DNA of 64,000 nucleotides from Shewanella loihica PV-4. Its GTDB lineage: Bacteria; Pseudomonadota; Gammaproteobacteria; Enterobacterales; Shewanellaceae. The translations under genes were made by a program, and so were the position numbers. The notes below the pieces were generated by a model that was not told where the DNA came from, made no database searches, and saw only the letters and a program-made list of their open reading frames with translations. The stretch covers positions 992,001 to 1,056,000 of the forward strand of contig NC_009092.1 in NCBI RefSeq assembly GCF_000016065.1, in the 5' to 3' direction. Below, in pieces: positions 1 to 9,546 of this stretch. The stretch's first letter is position 1, and the number at the start of each line of letters is the position of its first letter.

Positions 1-2
1 GT

Positions 3-518
3 CTGATCGAAGGCGCCGCCGAAGGGGCTGGCCTGGGTATTCGCTTCCTTAAGCACCTCGAGCGTTGCCGTGTGCTGCTGCATATCCTGGATATCGAGCC
101 TATCGATGGCAGCGATCCCGTCGACAGCGCCCGCGCCATCGTGGGTGAACTAGAGAAGCACTCGCCGCTGCTGGCCAGCAAGCCACGTTGGTTGGTGTTC
201 AACAAGACTGACCTGCTGCTCGAAGAGGAGCTGCAAGAGCGCGTCGATCGCATCGTCAAAGAGCTGGACTGGCAGGGCGATGTCTACTGTATTTCGGCCT
301 ACAACCGCGAAGGCACGCAGGAACTGGCACTCAAGCTGATGGACTTTATCGATGCTCTGCCACCAGAGGTCGAGGAAGATCCCGATGCAGAGGTCGAGTT
401 CAAGTGGGACAACTATCATCAGAAGACCCAGGAAGTGGTCAACGAAGACTATGATGATGACTTCGACGACGACTTCGATGATGATGACTATGATGTCGAA
501 ATCATCTATCAAAGGTAA
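3..518 (+). CDS. cgtA: Obg-family GTPase CgtA/ObgE, C-terminal part (5' end outside window)
   Basis: The gene enters from the left edge, open in frame from base 3, and ends at a TAA. About 171 residues are visible. They carry the end of the G domain, with [12 protein letters not shown] (just after the G3 region) and the NKTD guanine-specificity motif. The C-terminal tail is very acidic, with repeated Asp/Glu after about residue 120 of the visible part, typical of gammaproteobacterial Obg. Members bind GTP/GDP slowly, associate with the 50S subunit and link ribosome assembly to stress. The N-terminal glycine-rich Obg fold and the P-loop lie upstream of the window. Confidence 0.95.
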   Translation: MIEGAAEGAGLGIRFLKHLERCRVLLHILDIEPIDGSDPVDSARAIVGELEKHSPLLASKPRWLVFNKTDLLLEEELQERVDRIVKELDWQGDVYCISAYNREGTQELALKLMDFIDALPPEVEEDPDAEVEFKWDNYHQKTQEVVNEDYDDDFDDDFDDDDYDVEIIYQR

Positions 519-553
519 GTTTATTAAGTTACCCCTTTCATTCTGAGAGAATT

Positions 554-1315
554 GTGTACGCCGATACTCAAAATGATATTACCCGGCAGGTTGTCCGGGT
601 TGCTCAACTCTTACTGGCCTATGGTGCTGAGTCCGACCTCGTCGAAGAGATCAGCCAGCGCCTGGGTCAGGCATTAGGTCTCGCCAGTGTCGAGATCTCC
701 ATCTCCTCTAACTCTCTGGTACTGACCAGCCTGGTGCACGGTCGCTGTATCACCACTACCCGGCGCATTCGCGAGCATGGCATCAATATGACCATCATCT
801 GCGAGCTGCAGCGTATCTGCCTGTTGACCGAGAAGGGGATCTACGGCCTCAACGAGGTGCGCAAACGTGTCTCGCGGATCCAGCCAAAGAGCTATCCTAG
901 GCGTTATCTGGTGCCCATGATCGGCCTCTCCTGTGGCAGTTTCTGCCACCTGTTTGGTGGCGATACCATGGCGGTGTTGATCACCATAATGGCCGCATCA
1001 GTGGGCATGTCGGTGCGTCTGGCCATCGCCAAGCATCATTTCAACCTGCTGGTGAACTTTGCGGTGACCGCCTTTATCACCACCTTGGTGGCGCAGATGG
1101 GCTATCACCTGCAACTGACCGATACCCCTAAGCTGCCGATGGCCGCCAGTGTGCTGATGTTGGTGCCGGGTTTTCCCATGATCAACGCGATCTCGGATAT
1201 GGTGAAGGGGCACCTTAACGTGGGGATCTCCCGTTGGGGCCACGCTACCCTGTTGACCGTCTCATCCGTCATAGGGATCACCATCGCCATGCAACTGGGA
1301 GGACTCTTCCTATGA
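554..1315 (+). CDS. yjjP: YjjP-type threonine/serine exporter subunit, large half
   Basis: A 253-residue protein starting at GTG. The N-terminal 100 or so residues are a cytoplasmic region and the rest is hydrophobic with about five membrane segments, the architecture of the ThrE N-terminal domain (formerly DUF1212). In ThrE of Corynebacterium one polypeptide exports Thr/Ser; in enterobacteria and here it is split in two. The stop codon overlaps the start of the next gene (ATGA), so the two subunits are translationally coupled. The family assignment is firm; the substrate is inferred from the family. Confidence 0.85.
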   Translation: MYADTQNDITRQVVRVAQLLLAYGAESDLVEEISQRLGQALGLASVEISISSNSLVLTSLVHGRCITTTRRIREHGINMTIICELQRICLLTEKGIYGLNEVRKRVSRIQPKSYPRRYLVPMIGLSCGSFCHLFGGDTMAVLITIMAASVGMSVRLAIAKHHFNLLVNFAVTAFITTLVAQMGYHLQLTDTPKLPMAASVLMLVPGFPMINAISDMVKGHLNVGISRWGHATLLTVSSVIGITIAMQLGGLFL

Positions 1316-1782
1316 TGGAGCTGCTGCTCAAGCTGCTAAACGATGCGGCCTTCTCGGCTGTTCCTGCGGTGGGTTTCGCCATGGTGTTCAATGTGCCCAA
1401 ACGCTTCCTGCCATACTGCGCCCTGGCTGGCGCCCTGGGCCACAGCCTGCGCACCTTGCTGCTGCATTTCGGTATGCCGATAGAGTGGTGTACCTTCGCC
1501 GCGGCGGCCTTGGTCGGGGTGTTAACCATAGGCTTTGCCAAGAAACATCTGGCACCGCCGCTGATGTACGCTGTGGCGGCGATCATCCCAATGATCCCGG
1601 GAACCTATGCCTACAACACAGTGATTGCCTTGGTGCAGCTGTCTGCCCAGTCTGAGGTGAGCCCAGAGCTGACCGCCGAGGTGATAAGCAATGGCTTGAA
1701 GACCATCTTCATCTTAGGGGCGTTATCTGTCGGACTCGCCATGCCCAGTCTGCTCTATTTTCGTACCCGCCCAGTGATCTAA
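1312..1782 (+). CDS. yjjB: YjjB-type threonine/serine exporter subunit, small half
   Basis: A 156-residue membrane protein with about four to five hydrophobic segments, matching the C-terminal half of ThrE (threonine/serine exporter, DUF3815). A longer reading frame exists upstream, but the ATG at 1312 is chosen because it overlaps the yjjP stop in an ATGA junction and the protein then begins directly with a YjjB-like N-terminus. It should form the exporter in the inner membrane with YjjP. Confidence 0.85.
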   Translation: MMELLLKLLNDAAFSAVPAVGFAMVFNVPKRFLPYCALAGALGHSLRTLLLHFGMPIEWCTFAAAALVGVLTIGFAKKHLAPPLMYAVAAIIPMIPGTYAYNTVIALVQLSAQSEVSPELTAEVISNGLKTIFILGALSVGLAMPSLLYFRTRPVI

Positions 1783-1822
1783 TTCTTAACCCTACAGACG
1801 GCACAAGACCGTTGGAGAGCCC

Positions 1823-2305
1823 ATGAAAATAGCTATGATTGCCGCGATGGCAAATAACCGGGTTATCGGCAAAGATAATCAGATGCCCTGGCACCTGCCG
1901 GAAGACCTGCGCCACTTTAAACAGATGACCCTAGGTAAGCCTGTGGTCATGGGCCGTAAGACCTTCGAATCCATCGGCAGACCCCTGCCTGGGCGCCACA
2001 ATCTGGTGGTGAGCCGACAAGAAGATTTAGTTATCGAGGGAGTGACCTGCGTGACCTCATTCGAACAGGCCAAGGAATTGGTACAGGGCTGTGATGAGTT
2101 GGTGGTGATAGGTGGTGGCCAGCTGTACGCCGAGCTCTTACCTCAGGCGGATCGCCTGTATCTGACCGAGATCAATCTCGATGTCGAGGGCGATACCCAT
2201 TTCCCCGACTGGGACGATGGCAGTTGGCAGCTGCTCGACAGTGAATCTCACATAAATGATAAAGGTTTGGAATATCGCTTTATCAATTTGGCAAAAAAAT
2301 GTTAA
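1823..2305 (+). CDS. folA: dihydrofolate reductase
   Basis: A 160-residue protein of normal length for FolA. It reduces 7,8-dihydrofolate to tetrahydrofolate with NADPH for one-carbon metabolism, and is the trimethoprim target. Visible hallmarks are MPWHLPEDL, holding the catalytic acid at Asp28; the NADPH-binding stretch VVMGRKTFESIGRPLPGR; and the second glycine motif VIGGGQLY. A GGAGAGCCC-type ribosome site precedes the ATG. In E. coli folA lies next to apaH; here the same blocks are separated by a DUF3718 gene and a chemoreceptor. Confidence 0.97.
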   Translation: MKIAMIAAMANNRVIGKDNQMPWHLPEDLRHFKQMTLGKPVVMGRKTFESIGRPLPGRHNLVVSRQEDLVIEGVTCVTSFEQAKELVQGCDELVVIGGGQLYAELLPQADRLYLTEINLDVEGDTHFPDWDDGSWQLLDSESHINDKGLEYRFINLAKKC

Positions 2306-2332
2306 CTTATGGTGTTGCCCCGAGTTGTCTTT

Positions 2333-2356
2333 AGGCAGTCACTTTAGTGATAGCCT
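2333..2356. other. hairpin upstream of the DUF3718 gene
   Basis: An imperfect inverted repeat (AGGCAGTCACT and AGTGATAGCCT) lies between folA and the next gene. It is followed by A-rich rather than T-rich sequence, so it is not a clear terminator. The A/T-rich stretch behind it may contain the promoter of the next gene. Confidence 0.35.
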
Positions 2357-2391
2357 ACTGAAAAAAATAATAAATATTATAGGAGTACCCG

Positions 2392-2784
2392 ATGCGTTTT
2401 TTACCGACTACGTTAGCTGTGGTGATTGCAGCCTCTGTTTATACCGTTCCAGCACCAGTTCAAGCCAACGATCAACTCGTTGCCAACATCTGTAACTATG
2501 TTCAGGCCGATGATAAAAACCGTTTACGTAAGAAATTGAAAGAAGCGCGCGTTAAGCTACGCAACGTGTACGAAGGGGTGACCTGTGACGGCAACAGCCT
2601 GCTGCGTTTCGCCATGATTAGCGGTGCCAACGACGTGGGCGAGTTCATGAGTAAGCGTCTCTCCACCGAAGAGTTGAGTGTCAAGGAAGCCGATGGTCTG
2701 ACGGTCGTCGAATGGGCCGAGGGTAACGGCCACGGTGGTAGCCCAATTACCGCGGCAATCAAGGAACGCCTCGCAGGCAATTAA
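2392..2784 (+). CDS. secreted DUF3718 family protein
   Basis: A 130-residue protein with a signal peptide of about 25 residues (hydrophobic stretch ending QAND) and a preceding AGGAG-type ribosome site (ATAGGAGTACCCG). The mature part has two cysteines (NICNYV and VTCDGN), charged helices, and a C-terminal ankyrin-like segment (LLRFAMISGANDVGEF). This fits DUF3718, a small periplasmic family typical of Shewanella and relatives. No function is known. It ends just before a strong terminator, so it is probably a single-gene unit. Confidence 0.75.
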   Translation: MRFLPTTLAVVIAASVYTVPAPVQANDQLVANICNYVQADDKNRLRKKLKEARVKLRNVYEGVTCDGNSLLRFAMISGANDVGEFMSKRLSTEELSVKEADGLTVVEWAEGNGHGGSPITAAIKERLAGN

Positions 2785-2811
2785 TCTGCCAAAACGCCTC
2801 AAGTAAGCATT

Positions 2812-2841
2812 AAAAAACCGGACCTTAAGTCCGGTTTTTTG
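2812..2841 (+). terminator. rho-independent terminator after the DUF3718 gene
   Basis: An 8-9 bp GC-rich stem (ACCGGAC / GTCCGGT) is flanked by A and T runs. It could also work for the minus-strand chemoreceptor gene that converges on it. Confidence 0.9.
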
Positions 2842-2887
2842 TACCTGTTTAAAGGGGCTACTGTGTCTTTAACTTTGGCTTTAGCTT

Positions 2888-4912
2888 TTACACCTTAAAT
2901 TCGCCCACAGAGGCCTGGAGCTCTTCGGCAAGCTGAGCCACCTGATGGCTAGATTGTGCCGTCTGATCGGCACCTGTGGCCGTCTCTTCGGAGATCGCGG
3001 CGATATGCTCTAGCTTCTCAGACACCTGCTGGCTCACCAGGTTCTGCTCCTGGGCCGCATTGGCAATATGAGTACCAGAGTCATGGGCATAGTGCACCGC
3101 GTTGCTGATGCTCTCCAGGGCGACGTTGGCCTGCTCTGTCTTCTCGACGCAGCTATTGGCCTGCTGACGGCCCAGCTCCATCACGGAAACGGCTTCCTGG
3201 GTGCCTTGTTGTAGCACCTGAATCATCTGCTGGATCTCTTGGGTCGAGTCTTGGGTGCGAGATGCCAGACTGCGAACCTCGTCGGCTACCACGGCAAAGC
3301 CTCGGCCCTGTTCACCGGCTCTGGCGGCCTCGATGGCGGCGTTTAGCGCCAGCAGGTTGGTCTGCTCGGCGATGCCTCGGATCACATCCAATATCGAGCC
3401 GATAGAGGCGCTGTCGGAGTGGACCTTGTTGATCACCTGACCCGCCTTGGCGACTTCGTCGGCCAGCGCCAGAATGGTGCGCTTATTCTCATCGGCGATG
3501 GCACGCATATGCTGCGCCTCTTCATCGGCTTGCCGGATCTGGTTCAGGGCCTCATCGGCACTGGTGCTCACCTGCATGGCGCTTGAGCTGAGCTGGGTGG
3601 TGGCGGTTGCCACCTGATCGACCTGGTTCTTCTGCTCCTGAATGCCCGCTGTGGTCTGCGCCGTGATGGCTGACGTTTCTTCGGCGGCAGCAGCCAGTTG
3701 GTTAGAGCGGTCCAGGATCCCTTGGATAAGGGTACGCAGGCTGTCTACTAACCTGTTACAGTTGCGCGATAGCTCGGCAAATTCGTCATGGCCGCTGTCG
3801 TCCAGCTTATGGGTCAGGTTACCCGAGGCCAGGATATTGAGGGCGTTGTTGACCTTATCGAGTGAGTTCTTGAGTGGGCGGATCACCGCGATACTCACCA
3901 GCACCGCCACGACGATGGCTATCAGGACCAGTGCCAGGGTCTTATAGCTGGCGCTGTCGATCTCGTCGATCGCCTTGACGCTAACGGCCTGAGAGGTGGA
4001 CTCGATCGCCTTGTTCAGGCTGCCCATGCTTTGGTTGACGGCGGTGGCGTTGGACTCGACAGTATTTAGCAGTTGACTGGCCTGCAGGTTGAAATCCAGC
4101 TGCTGACCTTTGCGCTTAAGAATCGAGTCTGGGCCGTTGAGCATGGTGAATACCTTGCTCGCCTCGGTGTTGATATTGTCCAGCGCTTCCTGGTCGATGA
4201 CGCCTTCCCAGTGACGGCTCACATATTCCAGTTTGTTCTGGGCTTCGCTGATGATGTAGTCCAGCTCCTTGAGTATGGTCTCGTACTTGGATTTCTCCTT
4301 GGCATTGACCAGGTCATAGCTGCTGGTGATCAGGTTGCTGAAGCTGTTGTCTATGTTGCTGGCGGTGGCGGCAATTTCGCGTTCTGTGGGATCTTGACTG
4401 GTCTCCAGATCGATAAGGTCCAGTAGCAGTGATGCGGTATCATCGGCGGCGCCTTCGAGACTTTCCAGGTTGTCGACCAAAGATTCCTGAGTCTGCAGCG
4501 ACTGCTCTCTGGCCTGCATCATCTTGAGGCTGTTGTCGTTGAACGACTGGTAGTTGGCCCTGAGTGACTTGATCTGGCCGCCAAGATTATCCTCGTGGCC
4601 TTGAATGATACGATTGAGTTGATCCAGTTCGGTGATAAAGCCTTTGCTGAGGCTGGTGAATTGGCTGCGAACCTGAGGCAGTTCTTTGGATTGCTTGCTA
4701 TGGAAGGCCACCAGTAGCTGCTTTTCTTGCAGTGCAAGATTCTGTGTCAGGCCATTGCTGCTCTTTAGGGCGGGAAGGCTCAGGTCTTGCAAAACGAGGG
4801 TGCTGCTCTTGATGTTGTCGTTGGTGACCAAGGACGCCACACCTAAGACGATAAGCAGTAAGGTGACGACACTAAATCCACCGATGACTCGAGTGGCGAC
4901 ATTCAATTTCAT
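2888..4912 (-). CDS. methyl-accepting chemotaxis protein with helical periplasmic sensor
   Basis: A 674-residue chemoreceptor. There is a membrane segment at about residues 10-30, a long helical periplasmic domain of about 290 residues without Cys, and a second membrane segment at about 322-345. A HAMP linker follows, then the signalling domain with the invariant hairpin tip at about 512-548 ([20 protein letters not shown]). The C-terminus ends in a helix without a CheR/CheB pentapeptide. It passes ligand binding to CheA/CheW and the flagellar motor. The ligand cannot be told from sequence. It stands alone between folA and apaH. Confidence 0.93.
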   Translation of the reverse strand: MKLNVATRVIGGFSVVTLLLIVLGVASLVTNDNIKSSTLVLQDLSLPALKSSNGLTQNLALQEKQLLVAFHSKQSKELPQVRSQFTSLSKGFITELDQLNRIIQGHEDNLGGQIKSLRANYQSFNDNSLKMMQAREQSLQTQESLVDNLESLEGAADDTASLLLDLIDLETSQDPTEREIAATASNIDNSFSNLITSSYDLVNAKEKSKYETILKELDYIISEAQNKLEYVSRHWEGVIDQEALDNINTEASKVFTMLNGPDSILKRKGQQLDFNLQASQLLNTVESNATAVNQSMGSLNKAIESTSQAVSVKAIDEIDSASYKTLALVLIAIVVAVLVSIAVIRPLKNSLDKVNNALNILASGNLTHKLDDSGHDEFAELSRNCNRLVDSLRTLIQGILDRSNQLAAAAEETSAITAQTTAGIQEQKNQVDQVATATTQLSSSAMQVSTSADEALNQIRQADEEAQHMRAIADENKRTILALADEVAKAGQVINKVHSDSASIGSILDVIRGIAEQTNLLALNAAIEAARAGEQGRGFAVVADEVRSLASRTQDSTQEIQQMIQVLQQGTQEAVSVMELGRQQANSCVEKTEQANVALESISNAVHYAHDSGTHIANAAQEQNLVSQQVSEKLEHIAAISEETATGADQTAQSSHQVAQLAEELQASVGEFKV

Positions 4913-5016
4913 AGGGCACTCCGGTTTTTGTTGTTATATCCCTAATTACATAACATATTCTCAGGGCAGGGCGGTGATATCCGCTCATTTTTTTATCGGC
5001 CAAGCTAAGGGCTAGT

Positions 5017-5841
5017 TTAACTCTTTTTTAACTTATTTTGGGTAATTTTTTGATTCGATTCAAGATGCCAGAGGGTTAAATATTGTCCCCAGCAGCATCC
5101 GGTATCCAGCGCCTGCAGCCCAGGTTGGTTCACCTCTCCCATCAGGGCCGCCCAATGGCCGAAGACCAAAGTATGGCCTTTCATGGCCCGGCCTGGTTGT
5201 TTAAACCAGGGGATCAAGCCTTCCTTCTCGCCTTTCGCTGGCGGCAGCTTACAATCGAAGTTTAATCGACCATCGCTGTGGAGAAAGCGCATCCGGGTGA
5301 GGGCGTTGATGGTATAGACGAGGCGCTTGAGTCCCTTGGTCTCGGGTGACCATTCGCTGACGGAGTTGGTGTACATCTTGGCGATGAGGTGCTCGATATA
5401 GTCATCTCTTGCCAGTGCCTCCTGTACCTTGCGCGACTCCTTGAGGACGGTTTTAACGTCCCACTGGGGCGGAATGCCGGCGTGAGCCATCAAGACAGAA
5501 TGGGCTTTATGTTCCCGGGCCAGTGGCTGTAGCCTGAGCCAATCGATGAGCTGGTTGAGATCCGGCGCCGCTAACAGGGCGCCCAGGTTATCCTTGGGGT
5601 TGACCCGTTTCACCTTGCCATGCAGCGCCATCAGGTGCAGGTCGTGATTGCCCAGCACAGGTTTTACCGAGCCCTCAAGCCCCTTGAGGTAACGCAGCGT
5701 CTCCAGCGATTGGGTGCCCCTGGCCACCATGTCGCCGACCACCCAGAGCTCATCTTTGGAAGGGTTAAAGTCCACCTTGGCCAGCAGGACATGGAGCTCA
5801 TCGAAACAGCCCTGAATATCGCCCACGAAGTATGTTGCCAT
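5017..5841 (-). CDS. apaH: symmetrical bis(5'-nucleosyl)-tetraphosphatase
   Basis: A 274-residue metallophosphoesterase hydrolysing Ap4A symmetrically to two ADP; it also removes Np4 caps from RNA in E. coli. The metal-binding motifs are GDIQG, GDMVARG and GNHD in the first 70 residues, then HAG and a late GHWA. The first motif has Gln where many phosphoesterases have His (GDxHG), a variant I recall in other ApaH proteins. It is the last gene of the surA-pdxA-rsmA-apaG-apaH block, 26 bases behind apaG. Confidence 0.95.
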   Translation of the reverse strand: MATYFVGDIQGCFDELHVLLAKVDFNPSKDELWVVGDMVARGTQSLETLRYLKGLEGSVKPVLGNHDLHLMALHGKVKRVNPKDNLGALLAAPDLNQLIDWLRLQPLAREHKAHSVLMAHAGIPPQWDVKTVLKESRKVQEALARDDYIEHLIAKMYTNSVSEWSPETKGLKRLVYTINALTRMRFLHSDGRLNFDCKLPPAKGEKEGLIPWFKQPGRAMKGHTLVFGHWAALMGEVNQPGLQALDTGCCWGQYLTLWHLESNQKITQNKLKKS

Positions 5842-5867
5842 AGATGCTCTCGGTTCGCTGTGTCGAA

Positions 5868-6248
5868 TTAATGCAGCAGGCCGGGGGCCGCTAGACGGAA
5901 GGGGGCGATGGGTGCCTTGAAGGTTTCACCCTGTTCGGTCACCATCACATAGTAGCCCTGCATGACGGCAAAGGGCGTCTCGCATACCGTGCCACTGGTG
6001 TACTGGTAGGCGGTATTTGGCTTGATGGTAGGGGTCTCGCCAACCACACCTGCGCCTTCAACCTTACTCTCATGGCCATTGGCGTCTGTGATGCACCACA
6101 TGCGGCTCTTCAGGGTGACGGCTTCATCCCCTAAGTTGATGATGGTGATGGTGTAGCTGAACAGGTATCTCTCTTCTTCGGGCGAAGATTGCTCTTCGAT
6201 ATAGTCGGTTTTGACCTCAATCCTGATTGAGGATTCGAGTTGTTTCAT
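5868..6248 (-). CDS. apaG: ApaG domain protein
   Basis: A 126-residue beta-sandwich (FnIII-like) protein of standard ApaG length. Recognisable segments include YLFSYTITI near residue 30, SRMWCITDANG, and the P-rich turn with the TSGTVCETPFAVMQGYY motif. The biochemical role is unresolved; homologues were linked to Co2+/Mg2+ resistance and to pyrophosphate binding. It sits between rsmA and apaH in the usual order, so co-transcription is likely. Confidence 0.95.
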   Translation of the reverse strand: MKQLESSIRIEVKTDYIEEQSSPEEERYLFSYTITIINLGDEAVTLKSRMWCITDANGHESKVEGAGVVGETPTIKPNTAYQYTSGTVCETPFAVMQGYYVMVTEQGETFKAPIAPFRLAAPGLLH

Positions 6249-6299
6249 TCGGATCCCTAAAGGTTAACGGGTGGGAGGCGCACAGCGCCTCCATCACGG

Positions 6300-7109
6300 T
6301 TAGGCTTGGCGTTTATCGACCAGATGGTTGGCCATGGCGACATATTGCTGCACAGTGATCTGCTCAGGGCGCATGCTGGCATCTATGCCCAGCGCGCTGA
6401 AGTCGTCATCGTTCAACAGCTGCTTGAGGTTGTTACGCAGTGTCTTACGGCGCATGTTAAAGGCCGTGGTACACAGGTGTCTTAGCAGATCCACATCTTT
6501 GCAGGGGTAAGGCTTCTCCTTGTAGGGCACGAGTCTCACCACGGCAGAGTCGACCTTTGGCGGCGGTGTGAAGCAGCCTGGTGGCACTTCGAGTACCGGC
6601 ATTACCTGACAGAAATATTGCGCCATCACGGTCAAACGGCCATAGGCTTTGGTACCGGGTGCGGCAGAGAGTCTCAGTACCACCTCTTTTTGCAGCATGA
6701 AGTGCATATTCTCAATATGCTCTGCAAACTCAAACAGGTGGAACATCAGCGGTGTAGAGATGTTGTAGGGCAGGTTACCAAACACCTTCATCTGCTTGCC
6801 TTCTTCGACCAGCTGCTTGAAGTCGAATTTCAGCGCGTCGCCCTGGTGGATCTCCAGCTTGTCCTTGAGAAACGGATGTGTCTGCAGACGCTCAACCAGA
6901 TCTTTATCCAGCTCGACCACGGTCAGCTTGTCGATGCTTTCGGCTACCGGCTCGGTAAGCGCCGCCAGGCCTGGGCCAATTTCGACCATCACGTGATCGT
7001 TATCGGGCGAGATGGCGCCGACGATACGATTGATCACATTGCTGTCGGTCAAAAAGTTTTGTCCGAAACGTTTTCTCGCCGTGTGGCCTAAATGTACTTT
7101 ATTACTCAT
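6300..7109 (-). CDS. rsmA: 16S rRNA (adenine1518-N6/adenine1519-N6)-dimethyltransferase
   Basis: A 269-residue SAM-dependent methyltransferase (KsgA) that dimethylates two adenosines in the 3' terminal helix of 16S rRNA late in 30S assembly. Visible are the start of the fold KRFGQNFL, the SAM motif [10 protein letters not shown], and the N6-adenine methylase motif NLPYNIS. The C-terminal RNA-binding part has [13 protein letters not shown]. The start is two bases after the pdxA stop, so translation is coupled. Confidence 0.97.
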   Translation of the reverse strand: MSNKVHLGHTARKRFGQNFLTDSNVINRIVGAISPDNDHVMVEIGPGLAALTEPVAESIDKLTVVELDKDLVERLQTHPFLKDKLEIHQGDALKFDFKQLVEEGKQMKVFGNLPYNISTPLMFHLFEFAEHIENMHFMLQKEVVLRLSAAPGTKAYGRLTVMAQYFCQVMPVLEVPPGCFTPPPKVDSAVVRLVPYKEKPYPCKDVDLLRHLCTTAFNMRRKTLRNNLKQLLNDDDFSALGIDASMRPEQITVQQYVAMANHLVDKRQA

Positions 7110-7111
7110 TA

Positions 7112-8110
7112 CTACTCTTTAAGTGACTCATTCTTGGTGGCTAGTTCGATAGCCTTGTTTAGCGCGCAGACAAAACTGCCGATGTCGGCTTTGCCAGTGC
7201 CGGCCAGCTCCAGTGCCGTACCATGGTCGACCGAGGTGCGGATGTAGGGCAGGCCTAGGGTGATATTGACCGAGCTGCCAAAGCCTTGGGATTTCAGTAC
7301 CGGCAGTCCCTGATCGTGATACATGGCGAGGATCACGTCGGCATCTTCCAGATACTTTGGCTGGAACAGGGTATCGGCAGGCAGTGGCCCGACGATATTC
7401 ATGTTTTGCTCACGCAACTCGTTGAGCGCGGGAATGATCACATCGATCTCTTCGCGGCCCAGGTGGCCATCTTCGCCCGCATGGGGGTTGAGGCCACAGA
7501 CATAGATCTTAGGATCATCCAGAGCAAACTTAGTCACCAGATCTTTGTGCAAGATCTTGATGATCTGATGCAGACGGTCACGGGTGATCGCCTTAGACAC
7601 ATAGGCCAGCGGAATATGTGTGGTGACCAGCGCCACCTGCAGGCCTGGGGCTGCGAGCAGCATCACCACATCCTGACAGTTGGCCTGGTGGGCAAAGAAC
7701 TCGGTATGACCGCTAAAGGGGATACCCGCCTGGTTGATGATCCCTTTGTGGACAGGGCCTGTCACCACGGCGTCGAACTCGCCATTCATGTTCTTTTCAC
7801 CGGCATAGGCCAGGGTGTCGATCACATAGCTGCTGTTCTGTTCATCGAGCTTACCGCACACTGCTTCTTTTACCAGGGGGAAGGGCACTATGGTCAGGGT
7901 ACCAGCTTCCTGCGGCTTAGGCGCCTGATTGGGCTGGAAGGGACGCAGCTGGATCGGCAAGCCGATCTGCTTGGCGCGGCTGGTCAGCAAAGTGGGGTCG
8001 GCACAAACAACAAGCTCAGCGGGCCAAGCGCGCTGAGCAAGTTGAATGACTAAGTCTGGGCCCACACCGGCAGGTTCTCCCGGTGTGATGGCGATGCGTT
8101 TAGTCGTCAA
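7112..8110 (-). CDS. pdxA: 4-hydroxythreonine-4-phosphate dehydrogenase
   Basis: A 332-residue enzyme of pyridoxal-phosphate synthesis that oxidises 4-phosphohydroxy-L-threonine with NAD. Metal ligands are visible in [14 protein letters not shown] and YHDQGLP, and [12 protein letters not shown] is the usual N-terminus. The start is TTG at 8110, with GAGGT eight bases upstream on the minus strand and no better ATG nearby. It lies five bases behind surA and two ahead of rsmA. Confidence 0.96.
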   Translation of the reverse strand: MTTKRIAITPGEPAGVGPDLVIQLAQRAWPAELVVCADPTLLTSRAKQIGLPIQLRPFQPNQAPKPQEAGTLTIVPFPLVKEAVCGKLDEQNSSYVIDTLAYAGEKNMNGEFDAVVTGPVHKGIINQAGIPFSGHTEFFAHQANCQDVVMLLAAPGLQVALVTTHIPLAYVSKAITRDRLHQIIKILHKDLVTKFALDDPKIYVCGLNPHAGEDGHLGREEIDVIIPALNELREQNMNIVGPLPADTLFQPKYLEDADVILAMYHDQGLPVLKSQGFGSSVNITLGLPYIRTSVDHGTALELAGTGKADIGSFVCALNKAIELATKNESLKE

Positions 8111-8115
8111 TATGA

Positions 8116-9420
8116 TTAACCTCGATTGAAATCGGCATCGAATACTTCAATGTAAGCCTCTGCTCGCATTTCATCCAGCCAGTTTTGTAATTCTTCATTA
8201 AACTTGCGGCGGAAGATGAGCTGGTGCGCCCGATTAGTGTTAAATTTATCTGTCGCATCCGTCTTACGTCTCTCCTCCAGCTGCACTATGTGCCAGCCGT
8301 GGCTAGAACGGAATGGCTCACTGATCTCGTTGATCTTCAGTGCGCCCAATGTTTGTGCGAAGGCAGGTACGTAGACGGTAGGATCTGCCCAGCCCAGTTC
8401 GCCGCCCTTGGCCGCCGAACCTGGGTCTTCGCTGTATTGACGGGCCAGGGTGGCAAAGTCGGCTTCGCCGCGTCTTAGCTGGGCCGCAAACTTGTCTAGC
8501 ATCGCCTTGGCGCGCTCTTCCGACAGGATAGGCGACGGCTTGATCAGTATATGACGTGAACGTACTTCGTCAATTTCTTTGGTCTGCAGGCCGCGGGCAT
8601 CCATCACCTTGATGATGTGGAAACCGGCGCCGCTGCGCACAGGGCCTATGATGTCACCCGTCTTGGCACCGACTAAAAGCTCGGCGAACAGGGTTGGCAT
8701 CTCATTGACGTTCATGTAATCCCAGATACCGCCTTCCAGCGCCTTAGGGCCAGAAGAGGAGGCGATGGCGGTCTGTTTGAAGTCGGCATTGTCTTGTAGG
8801 CGCTTGAGCACGGCATTGGCACGGCTGCTGGCGGCTTCAAGTTGTTCGCTGTTAGGGCTGTTGGGCACCTCGATCAGGATATGACCGATCTGGTACTCCA
8901 CCTGCTGCATCCCTTGCTCTTCGATTAGCTTAACCAGGCTGTTGATCTCCTGTGGAGAGACCTGGATACGACGCTGTACCTGAATACGCTGGATCTCGCC
9001 CAAGGTGATCTCTTCGCGCAGTTGCTCGCGGTACTGGCTCCAGCTCATGCCTTCGGCCTCGACCTTTTCGCGCATCATCTCAGGAGTCATCTTCTGCTCT
9101 TTGGCGATGTTCTCGATTGTCTGGTCCAGTTGCAGGTCACCGATATGCAGGCCGATGCGGTCGGCCATTTGCAGTTGCAGACGGGTCACGATCAGACGCT
9201 CGATCACCTGAGTGCGCAGCGCCTTGTCAGAAGGTAATGACTGGCCGGCGGCTTTTGCGTTGGCTTTGACTGTCTTCAACATGTTGACGATTTCGCTTTC
9301 CAGCACTATGCCTTCGTTGATCTGAACCGTCACCCTATCCAGGGGTACGTTCTCGGCCATCGCGCCGTGGCTCATCGCCAGTGTAAGTAAAGCAAAAATC
9401 AGTTGTTTACAGGGTTTCAT
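8116..9420 (-). CDS. surA: periplasmic chaperone/peptidyl-prolyl isomerase SurA
   Basis: A 434-residue periplasmic chaperone for outer-membrane proteins. The signal peptide is about residues 1-22, ending SHGAMA. An N-terminal chaperone helix region follows, then two parvulin domains (beginning near GHILIEVP and RSRHILIKP; the second has GGELGW and a late HGWHIV) and a C-terminal helix. ATG at 9420 is preferred over the TTG two codons earlier because AAGGA is then at proper distance. It acts on barrels such as LptD, encoded next upstream. Confidence 0.96.
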   Translation of the reverse strand: MKPCKQLIFALLTLAMSHGAMAENVPLDRVTVQINEGIVLESEIVNMLKTVKANAKAAGQSLPSDKALRTQVIERLIVTRLQLQMADRIGLHIGDLQLDQTIENIAKEQKMTPEMMREKVEAEGMSWSQYREQLREEITLGEIQRIQVQRRIQVSPQEINSLVKLIEEQGMQQVEYQIGHILIEVPNSPNSEQLEAASSRANAVLKRLQDNADFKQTAIASSSGPKALEGGIWDYMNVNEMPTLFAELLVGAKTGDIIGPVRSGAGFHIIKVMDARGLQTKEIDEVRSRHILIKPSPILSEERAKAMLDKFAAQLRRGEADFATLARQYSEDPGSAAKGGELGWADPTVYVPAFAQTLGALKINEISEPFRSSHGWHIVQLEERRKTDATDKFNTNRAHQLIFRRKFNEELQNWLDEMRAEAYIEVFDADFNRG

Positions 9421-9446
9421 CCACAAAAATCCTTGGCATATTCAGG

Positions 9447-9470
9447 TCGGTCGACACAGGTGTCGACCGA
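9447..9470. promoter_or_regulatory. 24-bp near-perfect palindrome between lptD and surA
   Basis: Two perfect 11-base arms (TCGGTCGACAC and GTGTCGACCGA) are separated by two bases. No T run follows on either strand, so it is not an ordinary terminator. The 120-base gap between lptD and surA could hold a surA promoter, making this a possible operator or an mRNA hairpin; the role is inferred. Confidence 0.5.
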
Positions 9471-9546
9471 GTATCTAATTCGACTATTCTGATTGGACTA
9501 CAAGTCCGTATCTAGGTTCAGCGCAAAGCCGATTAAAATATCAAAA

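Noticed and set aside
6618..7091. Long plus-strand frame opposite rsmA
   Set aside because: It lies fully antisense to a conserved gene and its product resembles nothing known; a codon-bias shadow.
7286..8053. 255-codon plus-strand frame opposite pdxA
   Set aside because: Antisense shadow of a conserved gene, with His/Gln-rich composition typical of such frames.
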